Shown piece after piece: positions 1-9,215 of a stretch of 64,000 bases of DNA (positions within the stretch are counted from its first letter, which is position 1; each line of letters begins with the position of its first letter). Below the pieces are notes generated by a model. The model did no database searches. It was not told the origin of the DNA and saw only the letters and a program-made list of their open reading frames with translations. Location: the NCBI GenBank assembly GCA_934085585.1, contig CAKOHI010000001.1:1-64000 (forward strand), in the 5' to 3' direction. The DNA comes from an uncultured Bacilli bacterium (GTDB lineage Bacteria; Bacillota_I; Bacilli_A; RF39; UBA660). Both the position numbers and the translations under genes were made by a program.

Positions 1-384
<384 letters not shown>

Positions 385-530
385 TTGATTTATAACAATC
401 GTTATTTTTAAGTTTAATCAAAGCTACTCAAAATTGACTTTTTTACTTAGTTTTCAAAGATCATTTTCACACCCTTTTTGCTGAGTGCATAGATAATATA
501 TCAAATCCAGAAACGAATGTCAACAAAAAA
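385..530 (-). promoter_or_regulatory. rRNA operon promoter and boxA leader
   Basis: On the minus strand TTGACA (518-523) is followed by exactly 17 bases and TATATT (495-500), a near-consensus housekeeping promoter. It is preceded by A/T tracts that could act as an UP element. Downstream, TGATCTTTGAAAAC (450-463) matches the boxA antitermination sequence of Firmicute rRNA leaders. The interval to about 626 holds no gene. Confidence 0.88.
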
Positions 531-626
531 TTGCAAATTTTTTAAATTTTTTTCATTTTTTTTGATTTTTACCGTTTTTTAAGGGTTTTCCTTATATTTT
601 ATGCTTAAACTTTTTTGCATATTACT

Positions 627-1145
627 CTATTTTTTTATTTTATAAAACAAATTTTTATAATAATTAATTAAATTTTTATCAAATGGCCCTATATTATTTT
701 TCTTCATATCGATAAGTTTTTTTAATTCATTTTTCACAATATAATCAATTTCATCACTATATTTCATTTTCTTTTTATGATAATTATATTCACTTTGATC
801 TAATATTTTATATCCACCATCAGGAAAAACTCTTAAATCTAAATCATAATCTATATATTTTATGACATTTTCATCTATAATATATGGTGATGCTATATTA
901 CAATAATAAAACAAACCAAATGATTTTAATTGAGCTATGCAATTAAACCAATGATTTTTATAAAAAAATATTATGGCTAATTCTTTTGTTTTATAGCTAT
1001 TATCTTTTTCAGCAACATTAACCATACTATTTCCACAGACAATATATTCATCTTTAATATCTAGAATAATCGTTTCATCACTTGTCTGATATATTTTGCC
1101 ATTGTGTTTATAACAATGTATTTTAAACTTATCTCCTATTTTCAT
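627..1145 (-). CDS. DUF402 family protein (YgaC/Ntdp-like nucleoside phosphatase)
   Basis: A 172-residue protein with a DUF402-type core: a beta-rich first half, then the segment around residues 95-115 with D-x-D-L-D-x-R-V-x-P-D-G-G and I-L-D. This is the acidic, metal-binding signature of the family that includes B. subtilis YgaC (Ntdp), a nucleoside tri/diphosphate phosphatase. The C-terminal third is helical and lysine-rich, as in that family. The ATG at 1145 follows AAGGA. It lies just upstream of the rRNA promoter on the same strand. Family membership is fairly secure; the enzyme activity is inferred. Confidence 0.75.
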   Translation of the reverse strand: MKIGDKFKIHCYKHNGKIYQTSDETIILDIKDEYIVCGNSMVNVAEKDNSYKTKELAIIFFYKNHWFNCIAQLKSFGLFYYCNIASPYIIDENVIKYIDYDLDLRVFPDGGYKILDQSEYNYHKKKMKYSDEIDYIVKNELKKLIDMKKNNIGPFDKNLINYYKNLFYKIKK

Positions 1146-1186
1146 ATTTTTCCTTATCTATAATATATAATGCAAAAAGAAGCAAC

Positions 1187-2365
1187 TTACATTGCTCCAA
1201 TTATTTCAATAGCTTTATTTTTTTGAGAATCTATCGTTGCAATTTCATTTCCATTTTCATCACGTTCATATGTTAAAGACACTATATAATCAGGAATTAA
1301 TCCCGTTTCATCTATACAATCTCCATTTGGCCTTAACCATCTAGCTGAAGTATATTTTGCCATTGATCCGTCTTCTAGGTCGATTGTTTGTTGTACTTTT
1401 CCTTTTCCATAACTTTTTTCACCCACTAAAATAGCACCGTAACTGTCTTTTAGGGCAGCGGCTAATATTTCGGCTGATGAAGCCGATTTTTCATTTATCA
1501 ATATTACTATTGGATATTCTCGTGATGTATCCGTTTTGTCGTAATAATCTTCTTTTTTATCTTTATTTTCTAATGAATATATTAACTTTCCTTTTTTTAA
1601 GAATAGGCTTGCTGTTGTTTCTGCAGAGTCTAAGTACCCTCCAGAATTATTTCTTAAATCTATTATTAATTTTTTTATTCCTGCTTCTTCTAACTCGTTT
1701 AAAGCAGTTTCGACTTGACTAGTTAATGGTCTTGAAAATTTTTGAATGTTTAGATAACCTATGTTATTATCTAATACTTCATAAGCTATCGCAGGTTCTT
1801 CAATAGTATCAATTTTGACATTAAAGGACATTTGTTCCCCGGATCTTTCTATAATTATATCAACACTTTCTTTTTCTGTAGACCTTATTAAAGCTCCGAC
1901 CGCTGTTCCATTTGTGTCATTTAAAGCCGTTCCATCTACACTAATAAATTTATCACCAACTTCTAATCCAGAACTTTCAGCTGGACTATTCTTCATAATT
2001 TTAGTAATTACTCGTGATTTATCTATTTCAACTCCAATTCCTTTATATTTTCCCAATAAACTTTGTTCTAATTCTTTTCTTTGTTCTTCTGTTAAATATG
2101 TTGTATAGTTGTCTCCTAAATAATTTAACATTCCATTAATTGCTGAATCTAACATTTTTTCTTTGTCTATATCTTCATAATATTCATTTATTATATTAGA
2201 ATATGTTTTTAAAAATTCTTTGAGAGCTTTATCTTCTGCTAGCCCATTATATGATAAATTATAATTGTTAGTAACTATTACACCTGCTGTTATGGCAGAT
2301 ACTATTGATGTTATACATACTATTATAATAATACTTATTAAATTAAAACCTTTGTTATTTTTCAT
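1187..2365 (-). CDS. ctpA: Carboxyl-terminal processing protease (S41, CtpA/CtpB type)
   Basis: About 392 residues: an N-terminal membrane anchor (about 8-32), a helical region, a PDZ domain (about 110-190, including K-N-S-P-A-E-S-S-G-L) and an S41 protease domain. The catalytic serine lies in E-K-S-A-S-S-A-E and the lysine in G-E-K-S-Y-G-K-G. CtpA/CtpB proteases are anchored to the outer face of the membrane and trim envelope or sporulation proteins; CtpB cleaves SpoIVFA in Bacillus. The ATG at 2365 is chosen because GGTGAT sits seven bases upstream; GTG codons at 2377 and 2374 are alternatives. No cell-wall-binding domain is visible. Confidence 0.93.
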   Translation of the reverse strand: MKNNKGFNLISIIIIVCITSIVSAITAGVIVTNNYNLSYNGLAEDKALKEFLKTYSNIINEYYEDIDKEKMLDSAINGMLNYLGDNYTTYLTEEQRKELEQSLLGKYKGIGVEIDKSRVITKIMKNSPAESSGLEVGDKFISVDGTALNDTNGTAVGALIRSTEKESVDIIIERSGEQMSFNVKIDTIEEPAIAYEVLDNNIGYLNIQKFSRPLTSQVETALNELEEAGIKKLIIDLRNNSGGYLDSAETTASLFLKKGKLIYSLENKDKKEDYYDKTDTSREYPIVILINEKSASSAEILAAALKDSYGAILVGEKSYGKGKVQQTIDLEDGSMAKYTSARWLRPNGDCIDETGLIPDYIVSLTYERDENGNEIATIDSQKNKAIEIIGAM

Positions 2366-2395
2366 TGTTATCACCACTTTTATTTTAGCATTATT

Positions 2396-2426
2396 TTAAA
2401 AAAAAGAAAAGTTTAAAACTTTTCTT
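2396..2426 (-). terminator. Intrinsic terminator overlapping a stop codon
   Basis: On the minus strand AAGAAAAGTTT pairs with AAACTTTTCTT and is followed by a run of T. The stem includes the stop codon of the upstream gene (2425-2982). Confidence 0.8.
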
Positions 2427-2982
2427 ATAGGCCTAATTCTTCTTTAATTGTGTCAAGTGATTCAATATATTTGTCAACTTTGCCATTTTTTACTTTAATT
2501 AATGTTAAATCACCAAACGCAAATTCATTAGTTGCTTTAGCATCTGGGTTGCTTGCTTTATCTTTTCCAGCATAATATTCTTTATTAAATTTATTGTTTA
2601 GATCACAATAATACACTGGTAATGATTTTTCTTTATTCATATATGTAGTCATTAATGCTGAATAGTAAACTGCCTCGCTTATTGTTCCATCATAAATAAT
2701 TACATAGTAATCACTATCACTTTTTCCTAGCATTGTACCTACGCTTACTTTGTCATAGTTGATTTCTCCTGCTGTTACTTCATCTTCTTTATCAGTATCT
2801 TTGTTTTTATCAATTAGTCTTGTTACAAAATATACACCTAATACAACTATTATTATACTAAATAGGATGATGATAAATCTTTTAACTTCTTTTGATTCGT
2901 CTGTTTCATATTTGTCGATATTCATTCCCTTTTTATTTTTTTTATTAACTTTATCGTTTAATTTTACAGTTTTTTTTGCCAT
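2425..2982 (-). CDS. Single-pass membrane protein with extracytoplasmic domain, unknown function
   Basis: About 185 residues: a lysine-rich cytoplasmic N-terminus, one transmembrane segment (about residues 36-58), a charged linker (K-N-K-D-T-D-K-E-D-E) and a folded external domain with S-D-Y-Y-V-I-I-Y-D-G, which could be a divergent thioredoxin-like fold without a CxxC motif. The start at 2982 is set by GGAGG at 2993-2997; an ATG at 3012 would ignore that site. It is transcribed with ctpA behind it, separated by a terminator. No family is recognised with confidence. Confidence 0.8.
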   Translation of the reverse strand: MAKKTVKLNDKVNKKNKKGMNIDKYETDESKEVKRFIIILFSIIIVVLGVYFVTRLIDKNKDTDKEDEVTAGEINYDKVSVGTMLGKSDSDYYVIIYDGTISEAVYYSALMTTYMNKEKSLPVYYCDLNNKFNKEYYAGKDKASNPDAKATNEFAFGDLTLIKVKNGKVDKYIESLDTIKEELGL

Positions 2983-3053
2983 TTTCTGTGCCTCCATAAA
3001 ATTATTATACATAATTATGCTTTGTTTTGCAAGATAAACAGCTTTTGAAACAC

Positions 3054-3078
3054 AAAAATGTAGACAGTAGGCCTACAT
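3054..3078 (-). terminator. Intrinsic terminator
   Basis: Minus-strand stem ATGTAG/CTACAT followed by five T, about 50 bases past the stop of the lipoprotein gene at 3127. Confidence 0.65.
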
Positions 3079-3126
3079 TTTATTTATACTATAATTCTAT
3101 TTTACTAAACATTATTATTTATAATC

Positions 3127-4266
3127 CTATTTTGTAGAAATAACAGTTTTAGAATTACCTAAAGATTTTGCTACACTTACCATTTCACTTCTAGATAAAT
3201 CACTACTTACTAGATAGTAACTGATGTTATCACTATTCCAACTTATGGAATTTGAACTTAATGCTGCGATTGTTTTATCTAATAATAAAGGATCTCCGAA
3301 TACAGGTATAACTTCAAAATCATTTGCTATTTTTGATGTTTCTTCTACGATAACAAAGTTCTTGTCCCCACTAAATGTAAGTATAACACGGTCTCCAGAT
3401 GCTGTTTCCACAGTTTCTGAACTTTTTAAATGTGTATTTGTTGGTATATAAAGTGGATAAATTATGCTATCTAGAGTACCTGTCGTTTTATCGCAAGCCC
3501 CACCTTCACATTTTTTACTTTCTTGACAATTTTCTCCGACACAATTTTTGTCGTTATTATTATTATTACTATCTGTTTTATTATCAGTTGTTTTATTATC
3601 TTTTGTATTATCATTATTATCTGTTTTATTCTTATCTTCTTTTGTAGTATCAATTAAGTCTTCTAGCAAGAAATCATCTTCTTTTAATTTTGCTTTTAAA
3701 TTAACGCTTTTAAATATTACCTTGATTTTTACAATATCTTCATTATTAAATACTTCAACCCCAGTAATATTCATATCTTTATCAAAATAAATTTTTTGAT
3801 ACGCAAGTTCTTCATTATTCGGATAATTTACTTTACTTTTTATAATATATCCTTTTTCTGTTTTTTCAAATGATTTTTCACTATCGTTTTTTATGTCTGT
3901 TACTAAATTTTGTAATAAATATGCTTGAGAAGAATTTTCTGGCCAAACACTATCGAATTTAAAACTCTTGTTTAAACTTGGTGTAACAACATATAATCCT
4001 TCTTTATTTTTCAATATTACTTGTTCATGATTATTTGTTTGATTAACTAATGTAACTTTATAAAAATCATTCTTTAAAAAATTAGCGTCAATATTATAAG
4101 TAAATAATTCTTCGCCGCTACTAATTTCCATTGTGCCATTTAATTTATATGATTTGCTATTTTCAACACTTTTTGTAAAATCATTTACTGCATCTTCTAA
4201 TTTGTAGCTTCCACATCCTGTTAAAAATAAACACATCATTATTAATAGCACTAAATACTTTTTCAT
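3127..4266 (-). CDS. Lipoprotein with LolA-like fold (GerS/YdcC-like)
   Basis: About 379 residues. The start at 4266 gives a lipoprotein signal (K-K-Y-L-V-L-L-I-M-M-C-L-F-L-T-G-C) with lipobox cysteine at residue 18, and AGGGG lies upstream. Residues about 20-205 look like the LolA/GerS beta-sheet domain (A-V-N-D-F-T-K-S-V-E-N-S-K-S-Y-K). A low-complexity Asp/Asn/Lys/Thr linker follows (about 210-255), then a cysteine pair region (C-V-G-E-N-C, C-E-G-G-A-C) and a C-terminal domain resembling DUF4367. GerS-type lipoproteins act in spore germination and cortex processing in clostridia; that role is only suggested here. It is divergent from the DUF378 gene. Confidence 0.75.
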   Translation of the reverse strand: MKKYLVLLIMMCLFLTGCGSYKLEDAVNDFTKSVENSKSYKLNGTMEISSGEELFTYNIDANFLKNDFYKVTLVNQTNNHEQVILKNKEGLYVVTPSLNKSFKFDSVWPENSSQAYLLQNLVTDIKNDSEKSFEKTEKGYIIKSKVNYPNNEELAYQKIYFDKDMNITGVEVFNNEDIVKIKVIFKSVNLKAKLKEDDFLLEDLIDTTKEDKNKTDNNDNTKDNKTTDNKTDSNNNNNDKNCVGENCQESKKCEGGACDKTTGTLDSIIYPLYIPTNTHLKSSETVETASGDRVILTFSGDKNFVIVEETSKIANDFEVIPVFGDPLLLDKTIAALSSNSISWNSDNISYYLVSSDLSRSEMVSVAKSLGNSKTVISTK

Positions 4267-4369
4267 TACCAAATCCCCTTTTCTAATTAAATATATTTTT
4301 TCTATTTTAAAATATGTATGTATATTATTCATTTTATTGTTCAAAATATTATTAAAGGGATGTGAAATT

Positions 4370-4570
4370 ATGGCAATACTACAAAAAACAGCTTTAGTAT
4401 TTACTATTATAGGTGCAATAGTATGGGGAACATATGGACTATTCGATGTAAATATTGTTGCTAAATTATTTGGTAATATTAATTTTATCGAAAAAGCTAT
4501 ATATATTATTGTTGGTGTTTGTGGATTAATAAATATTGGTTTATTATTTACAAATATTGAAGACGATTAG
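4370..4570 (+). CDS. DUF378 family small membrane protein
   Basis: 66 residues with two transmembrane helices. The first holds I-G-A-I-V-W-G-T-Y-G-L-F-D-V-N-I-V and the second I-I-V-G-V-C-G-L, both typical of DUF378 (YuzA-like) proteins of unknown function. The ATG at 4370 is preceded by AAAGGGATG at good spacing; the upstream ATG at 4337 has no such site. This is one of very few plus-strand genes. Its stop codon (4568-4570) directly abuts the right end of an IS605-type remnant, which may have replaced the native 3' flank. Confidence 0.85.
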   Translation: MAILQKTALVFTIIGAIVWGTYGLFDVNIVAKLFGNINFIEKAIYIIVGVCGLINIGLLFTNIEDD

Positions 4571-4707
4571 AACAAAACTTAAATTTTTAACGAAATTCAA
4601 GTATCTGTGTTACCTCACGGTAACACATTTCTGTTTCACTGAAGATTTAGGTTTCTCCACAGACCAATTTCGAATGGTCGCCACCCTACTTGTTTTTATT
4701 TTTTGTT
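4571..4707 (-). ncRNA. Omega-RNA (reRNA)-like right end of copy A
   Basis: The segment 3' of tnpB is far better preserved than the protein and matches 58681-58823. It contains hairpins GTGTTACC/GGTAACAC and GACCA/TGGTC and the block AGGGTGGCGACCATTC read on the minus strand. In IS605-type elements this region forms the TnpB guide-RNA scaffold, and the guide is the flanking DNA beyond the element end. Here that would be the antisense of the DUF378 3' end. Expression is not shown. Confidence 0.55.
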
Positions 4708-5092
4708 TCATTTATATTTCTCAATTACTTTTTTACCTTGCCAATTTGATTTGTATTTTAAGACTCGTATGAATTCTCTGATTGGTAAGTTTTTTAAGTG
4801 TTTGGCTATTTTATGGATTTGATACATACTTTTAACATCTATTGTTTCTACAGCTACAATGGCATTTTCTTTTAATATTTTATTTGCAAGTTTATATATC
4901 ATATGTTTTCTAGCATTCTTAATTTTTAAATACAATCTTTGTATTTTTAATTTTACTTTCCTCATATCTACTTTTTCTTTCAGCAAGAATATTATTATAA
5001 ATATATTTAGTACTTCCAAAAGTTTTTTTAATTAATTCTCTTTGTGAATCTGTAGGATAAATTCTTAATTTGTATGCTTTATAAGTATTCAT
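4708..5092 (-). pseudogene. TnpB remnant (RNA-guided nuclease family), internally deleted
   Basis: From ATG 5092 the first ~45 codons encode a typical TnpB N-terminus (A-Y-K-L-R-I-Y-P-T-D-S-Q-R-E-L-I-K-K-T-F-G). The frame then shifts, and most of the protein is missing up to a RuvC-proximal block (K-L-A-N-K-I-L-K-E-N-A-I-V-A-V-E-T-I-D-V-K-S-M). That block runs to G-K-K-V-I-E-K-Y-K and stops. The zinc finger and last RuvC motif, present in copy B at 58.8 kb, are deleted. It cannot be a working nuclease. Confidence 0.85.
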
Positions 5093-5180
5093 ATGCCCCC
5101 TTGGATAATTTGATTATATCATATGTTTGGCCATATATCAATGCTTTTATTTAAAAAAATAGATGACTTTCCTAGTATAT

Positions 5181-5207
5181 AAAAAAAATGTTAGCCATGC
5201 GCTAACA
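5181..5207 (-). terminator. Intrinsic terminator after cdaR
   Basis: Minus-strand stem TGTTAGC / GCTAACA with a five-base loop, followed by eight T; it lies four bases past the cdaR stop. Confidence 0.9.
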
Positions 5208-5210
5208 CTT

Positions 5211-6578
5211 TTATTTTTGGGTGATTTTTATCTTTATCTTACTTGATACAACATAAGTTACAAGTGGATTATTGTTATTTATCTTAACTTCAACTTCATG
5301 TTCACCAGTGCCTAATCCTGCTAAATCAATGTAAGCACTGACTTTATTTTCATCATCACCATTATTAATTTTTTCAATTACAGATGCCACACCTTTTACT
5401 TGAACTGTTACATTTTGAGTATCAATTAGGTTTGCTGTTAAACTATCACTTAAATTAATCGGAGTAATATTATTACTAATATCTATTGTCTTTTGTTGTT
5501 CTTCTCCGAATGTTGCTGTTATAGTTACCTTTTCAGCACTCATTTTACGAACTCCGTTTGGTTTATTTATTGTAGCATTATATTTTTTAGTTCCTTCTTT
5601 ACCTAATCCATCAACATTTATTGTTACAGGTACACTATTAATATTTTCTAGGTCTGCTTGATCTCCATAAATAGTTATTGAATAATTTGAATCACCATTT
5701 ATTAAAATTGATGCAATTGATTTACCCGCTACTAATTCACCAGTTGTTTCTATTCTTATTGGTACAGCTTTTGAATAACTTTCCAAAATTACTGTGGCAC
5801 TAATTGTGCTTGGTACTATTTCAACATTATTTAATTTATTTCCTTTTGAATCATATGCCACTAGTTCAACATTATCAATATCATATGTTCCAGCTTCACT
5901 AAAGTTTTGTTTTGCTAAATCAATTAATGCTTTTACAGATGCAATTTCTGCTAGAGCATCACTTCCACCTTTTACAACTACTTCTGTTTTATTTAAAGAA
6001 ACAGATTTAACACTTAATTTGCTATCTAGGGCATTTATATTAAGTAAATCGTATGTTAATGATTTAACTTGACTTTCTTTATTTTTTACTATTACTTGTA
6101 CATATGAAGGGTCTAGCTTATATGTTAATGAGTCAATTGGTTTAGAATATGAAAAATATACTTTATAAGGATTGTCACTTGGTGTATATTCTGATAAATC
6201 TAAAACTACTTCATATTCTCCGAGTTGCTTTGCTAAATATATATCACTTTTTCTACCTGTCAAGGTAATATCTACGGTATCTGGAACCCCTTCGATAACA
6301 TAAGCTTCTTCATTATACTTAACTACGACTGGCACTCCACGAATTTCTTCAGCTTCAGTTTTTACTAAATTTATAACTTTAGAATCAATTAATAAAAACA
6401 TTATTACTGCTAAAAATAAAGATAAATATACTAAAAAATTAGGCTTGTTTAATAATTTATCTAATTTTCCTTGATTCTTTTTAAACTTTTTGGATAGATA
6501 ATAAATAAATCTACTTATTGGTACAACTATTTTTTGATCTATAAATTTAAATATTTTTCTGAAAAATCTGGTTATCAT
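5211..6578 (-). CDS. cdaR: YbbR-domain protein, regulator of diadenylate cyclase
   Basis: 455 residues: a cytoplasmic basic N-terminus, one membrane helix (about 48-66) and an external region of about four YbbR repeats, roughly 85 residues each (residues about 75-450). In Firmicutes CdaR binds and modulates the membrane diadenylate cyclase CdaA. The gene overlaps cdaA by four bases (ATGA), so translation is coupled. The usual third gene, glmM, is not next to it; a terminator and an IS remnant follow instead. Confidence 0.93.
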   Translation of the reverse strand: MITRFFRKIFKFIDQKIVVPISRFIYYLSKKFKKNQGKLDKLLNKPNFLVYLSLFLAVIMFLLIDSKVINLVKTEAEEIRGVPVVVKYNEEAYVIEGVPDTVDITLTGRKSDIYLAKQLGEYEVVLDLSEYTPSDNPYKVYFSYSKPIDSLTYKLDPSYVQVIVKNKESQVKSLTYDLLNINALDSKLSVKSVSLNKTEVVVKGGSDALAEIASVKALIDLAKQNFSEAGTYDIDNVELVAYDSKGNKLNNVEIVPSTISATVILESYSKAVPIRIETTGELVAGKSIASILINGDSNYSITIYGDQADLENINSVPVTINVDGLGKEGTKKYNATINKPNGVRKMSAEKVTITATFGEEQQKTIDISNNITPINLSDSLTANLIDTQNVTVQVKGVASVIEKINNGDDENKVSAYIDLAGLGTGEHEVEVKINNNNPLVTYVVSSKIKIKITQK

Positions 6579-7390
6579 TCTTCGTCACCTTCACTTTCAT
6601 CGTCTGCTTCAAAGAATACTTCCATTTTTGGTTTTAATTCATCTATTAGCATCATTCTAAATTGATCCGGATCAAGATTATAATGTAGGTTGCTATCTAC
6701 AGCAATTGATAATCTTCCAGTTTCTTCACTAACAACTAGTGCTATTGCATCACTTTCTTCAGCAATACCTAAAGCTGCTCTGTGTCTTGTTCCAAGTCTT
6801 TTTGAAACATTCGGATTCATACTTGTTCTAAATACTGCTCCGGCACAAGTAATTCTGTCCCCTTGAATAATAACTCCGCCATCATGAAGTGGTGAATTTG
6901 GGAAGAATATTGTTTCAAGTAAAGAATCTGAAATATCAGCATATACTTTCGTAGCATTTTTAATATATTCTTCTAATGAAATTTCTCTTTCAATTACTAT
7001 TAATGCTCCGATTCTATTTTTGCGTAAATAATCTACTGAACGCATTATTTCATAAACAACTTTTTCTCTTTCATCAACAGTTAATATTTTATGGCGTCCT
7101 AAAAGTTGTGTTCTTCCTAAAGATTCTAATACGCTTCTTATTTCAGGTTGGAATATAACAATAATTGCAAGTGGTCCCCATTGAATTGCATATTCTAATA
7201 TTACTCCGACAGTATATAAATTTAATATATCACTTAATACTTTAATCAAAAGAATTATAAATACTCCTTTGACAATTAATACCATCTTAATATTATTTTT
7301 AACGTTTTTTAATATATAATAAAATGCTAGCCATACTAGACATATATCTAATAATTTTGTAAAAATTTCCCAGACTGTAGAGAGATTCAT
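6575..7390 (-). CDS. cdaA: Diadenylate cyclase CdaA (c-di-AMP synthase)
   Basis: 271 residues with three N-terminal membrane helices (about 10-82) and a DAC (DisA_N) domain (about 100-245). It joins two ATP into the second messenger c-di-AMP, which controls potassium and osmotic balance. The R-H-R motif is at 202-204 after L-G-T. The usual D-G-A motif reads D-G-G (170-172), a conservative change. The ATG has AGGAAGGTG upstream. It is the first gene of the cdaA-cdaR pair and ends in an acidic tail. Confidence 0.95.
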   Translation of the reverse strand: MNLSTVWEIFTKLLDICLVWLAFYYILKNVKNNIKMVLIVKGVFIILLIKVLSDILNLYTVGVILEYAIQWGPLAIIVIFQPEIRSVLESLGRTQLLGRHKILTVDEREKVVYEIMRSVDYLRKNRIGALIVIEREISLEEYIKNATKVYADISDSLLETIFFPNSPLHDGGVIIQGDRITCAGAVFRTSMNPNVSKRLGTRHRAALGIAEESDAIALVVSEETGRLSIAVDSNLHYNLDPDQFRMMLIDELKPKMEVFFEADDESEGDEE

Positions 7391-7439
7391 TTAAACACCT
7401 TCCTTTTAATTAAAATGTTTTGCGTATTAATTATACCAA

Positions 7440-7477
7440 AAAATATAAAAAATAAAAAGGGGTAATCCTTTTTATTT
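7440..7477 (-). terminator. Intrinsic terminator
   Basis: Minus-strand stem AAATAAAAAGG/CCTTTTTATTT with a six-base loop and a T-rich tail, overlapping the stop codon of the gene at 7472. Confidence 0.8.
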
Positions 7478-7720
7478 GACATCACTAATATTATTATTTG
7501 TATTAATATTGTTATTATTTACATGATTTTGCATAGGCTCATTTTGCTTTTCATTTGACATATCTAAAGAGTTTATTGAAGAGTTATTATTTATTTTAAA
7601 TACTGGATTTTTAGATTTTTTAATATTAACAAAATAACCTATTAAAGCTAATATTAAAATTACAGTAATAATATCTATTATTAAATAATTATTTGTTATA
7701 AATTCTAAAAATTTTTCCAT
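7472..7720 (-). CDS. Small membrane protein, unknown function
   Basis: 82 residues from the ATG at 7720, which has GGTGAAG upstream; the in-frame start at 7735 lacks a site. One transmembrane helix lies at about 11-32, followed by a basic stretch (I-K-K-S-K) and a long Asn/Ser-rich cytoplasmic tail. It lies between the DUF3048 lipoprotein gene and cdaA, and its own terminator isolates it from cdaA. It matches no family that I recognise. Asn-rich tails are common in such AT-rich genomes and say little about function. Confidence 0.65.
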   Translation of the reverse strand: MEKFLEFITNNYLIIDIITVILILALIGYFVNIKKSKNPVFKINNNSSINSLDMSNEKQNEPMQNHVNNNNINTNNNISDVK

Positions 7721-7752
7721 AATCTTCACCAGCACTATGCTACCCTTTCTTT

Positions 7753-8781
7753 TTACTCAATAGTTAAATTTTCATTTAATGGTTGTATTTGAATAAATGT
7801 ATTTCCGTCATTTACTTTTAATTCTTCACCATTCATATAATAATATTTTGTTTGAGCTTGTCTTGATTCTTTAACCCATTTTATTGGAATACTGTATCCA
7901 TCTGAAATGTAGTAACCTTCACCAGAACCAATATTTTCCAAATTTTGACGACCTTTTCCTGAACCATCATTTAATGGAGTATTCTTTACTTGATATGTAA
8001 TAATATTTTTAAAATGATATTGTTCTTTTGTTACATAATCTGTATGTTCTTTTCCATTTACACTACGTAAATAGTATTTGTTTTCTTCATCATATTTATA
8101 ACTTGTTACTGTACCTCTTGAATATGTTATTGAAACACTGTTAGCAACTTTTGCATTTTCCATTTTAGACATATCTATTTCATCTACGCTATAATTTAAT
8201 AATAAGTTGTTATTTCTTTTAGTTCTTAATTTTCCAAGACCATTATTTAATTTTTCAATACTTGTAAATAGTGTGTGTTCACTTGCCACATTAAGACTTT
8301 TATCTCTCCATCCAGTTTTAGAATTATCTACTACTATACGATCAATTCCTAAAGCGGAAAAATCGCTTATAGCTTGAGGACTTTGACCATGATGGACATA
8401 TATCGCATCATTTTCAAGTGCATAATCTAGAAAATAATGTCTAGCACTTCTGATAGATCCAATTCTTGTTGTTGATTGGTCCATAAATAAAGCAAGATAT
8501 CGTGTAATGCCACCTTCAACAATAATTTCATACATTATATAAGCATCTTGTAATCCACTTTGTAAAGGTCTTGCTGTTACTATGTTATTTATCATAATGG
8601 CATATGGCCTAGATGTAGAATCTTCATTTACTATTTTTAATTTTTTCGTTTCGTTCGTATTTGTCTTGCTACCACTCGTGGACCTCTTATCTTCTTCCTC
8701 TTTTTTTCCACATCCAGTTATGGAAACACATGTTATTATAACAAGCAATACTGCAAATATTTTTGAGAATTTAGATTTCAT
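7753..8781 (-). CDS. DUF3048 domain lipoprotein (YerB-like)
   Basis: 342 residues. The lipoprotein signal ends in S-I-T-G-C-G (cysteine at about residue 24), a charged linker follows, and the DUF3048 region holds R-P-Y-A-I-M-I-N-N and E-G-G-I-T-R-Y-L-A. YerB-type proteins are surface lipoproteins of unknown role, found mostly in spore formers. The ATG at 8781 follows GGAGG. It sits five bases after smpB on the same strand, the place where ssrA (tmRNA) often lies in Bacillus. Confidence 0.88.
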   Translation of the reverse strand: MKSKFSKIFAVLLVIITCVSITGCGKKEEEDKRSTSGSKTNTNETKKLKIVNEDSTSRPYAIMINNIVTARPLQSGLQDAYIMYEIIVEGGITRYLALFMDQSTTRIGSIRSARHYFLDYALENDAIYVHHGQSPQAISDFSALGIDRIVVDNSKTGWRDKSLNVASEHTLFTSIEKLNNGLGKLRTKRNNNLLLNYSVDEIDMSKMENAKVANSVSITYSRGTVTSYKYDEENKYYLRSVNGKEHTDYVTKEQYHFKNIITYQVKNTPLNDGSGKGRQNLENIGSGEGYYISDGYSIPIKWVKESRQAQTKYYYMNGEELKVNDGNTFIQIQPLNENLTIE

Positions 8782-8786
8782 TAAAA

Positions 8787-9215
8787 CTACCTCCTTAATC
8801 TATTATCTCTTTCTAAATCCCTTTTCTTAATAGTTTCTCTTTTGTCATAAAGCTTTTTACCTTTTGCTATGCCAATTAGCACTTTGGCTTTGCCTTTTTT
8901 CAAATAAACTTTTAATGGGATTAGTGTATAACCATCACGACTAGTTAGTTCTGATAACCTTTTTATTTCTTTTTTATGAAGTAATAGCTTTCTTTCACGA
9001 GTTGTTTCATGATTAAAAATACTTCCTTCATCATATTTATCAATGAACATATTTATTATATATGCTTCATTTTTTTTAATTCTTATATAACTATCTGTTA
9101 TATTGGCAGAACCTTTTTTTATAGATTTAATTTCAGTTCCTACGAGAACCATACCCGCTTCTATTTCAGATGAAACAAAATAGTTAAAATATGCTTTTTT
9201 ATTTGCTATTTCCAT
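8787..9215 (-). CDS. smpB: SsrA-binding protein SmpB
   Basis: 142 residues of the standard SmpB beta-barrel: N-K-K-A-Y-F-N-Y-F near the start, G-T-E-I-K-S-I-K-K-G, and the basic tail K-K-L-Y-D-K-R-E-T-I-K-K-R-D. SmpB delivers tmRNA to stalled ribosomes. The start overlaps the end of rnr by 17 bases and has AAAGGAG inside rnr, so the two are translationally linked. This matches the Bacillus order secG-rnr-smpB. No tmRNA gene was found next to it. Confidence 0.97.
   Translation of the reverse strand: MEIANKKAYFNYFVSSEIEAGMVLVGTEIKSIKKGSANITDSYIRIKKNEAYIINMFIDKYDEGSIFNHETTRERKLLLHKKEIKRLSELTSRDGYTLIPLKVYLKKGKAKVLIGIAKGKKLYDKRETIKKRDLERDNRLRR

Larger units (their letters stand above)
4571..5190 (-). 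mobile_element. IS605/IS200-type element, internally deleted copy A
   Basis: It consists of a conserved right end (4571 to about 4707), a doubly deleted TnpB gene (4708-5092) and a putative left end (about 5163-5190). The right end is about 92% identical over 130 bases to a second copy at 58681. The left-end block GATGACTTTCCTAGTATATA recurs at 63391. No TnpA transposase is present. The total of about 620 bases is far below a full element, so this is a deletion derivative that could move only in trans, if at all. Confidence 0.75.

Noticed and set aside
3399..3790. Plus-strand ORFs rich in Leu/Tyr opposite the lipoprotein linker
   Set aside because: They are mirror images of the low-complexity Asp/Asn/Lys codons on the other strand, as are most plus-strand ORFs opposite minus-strand genes.
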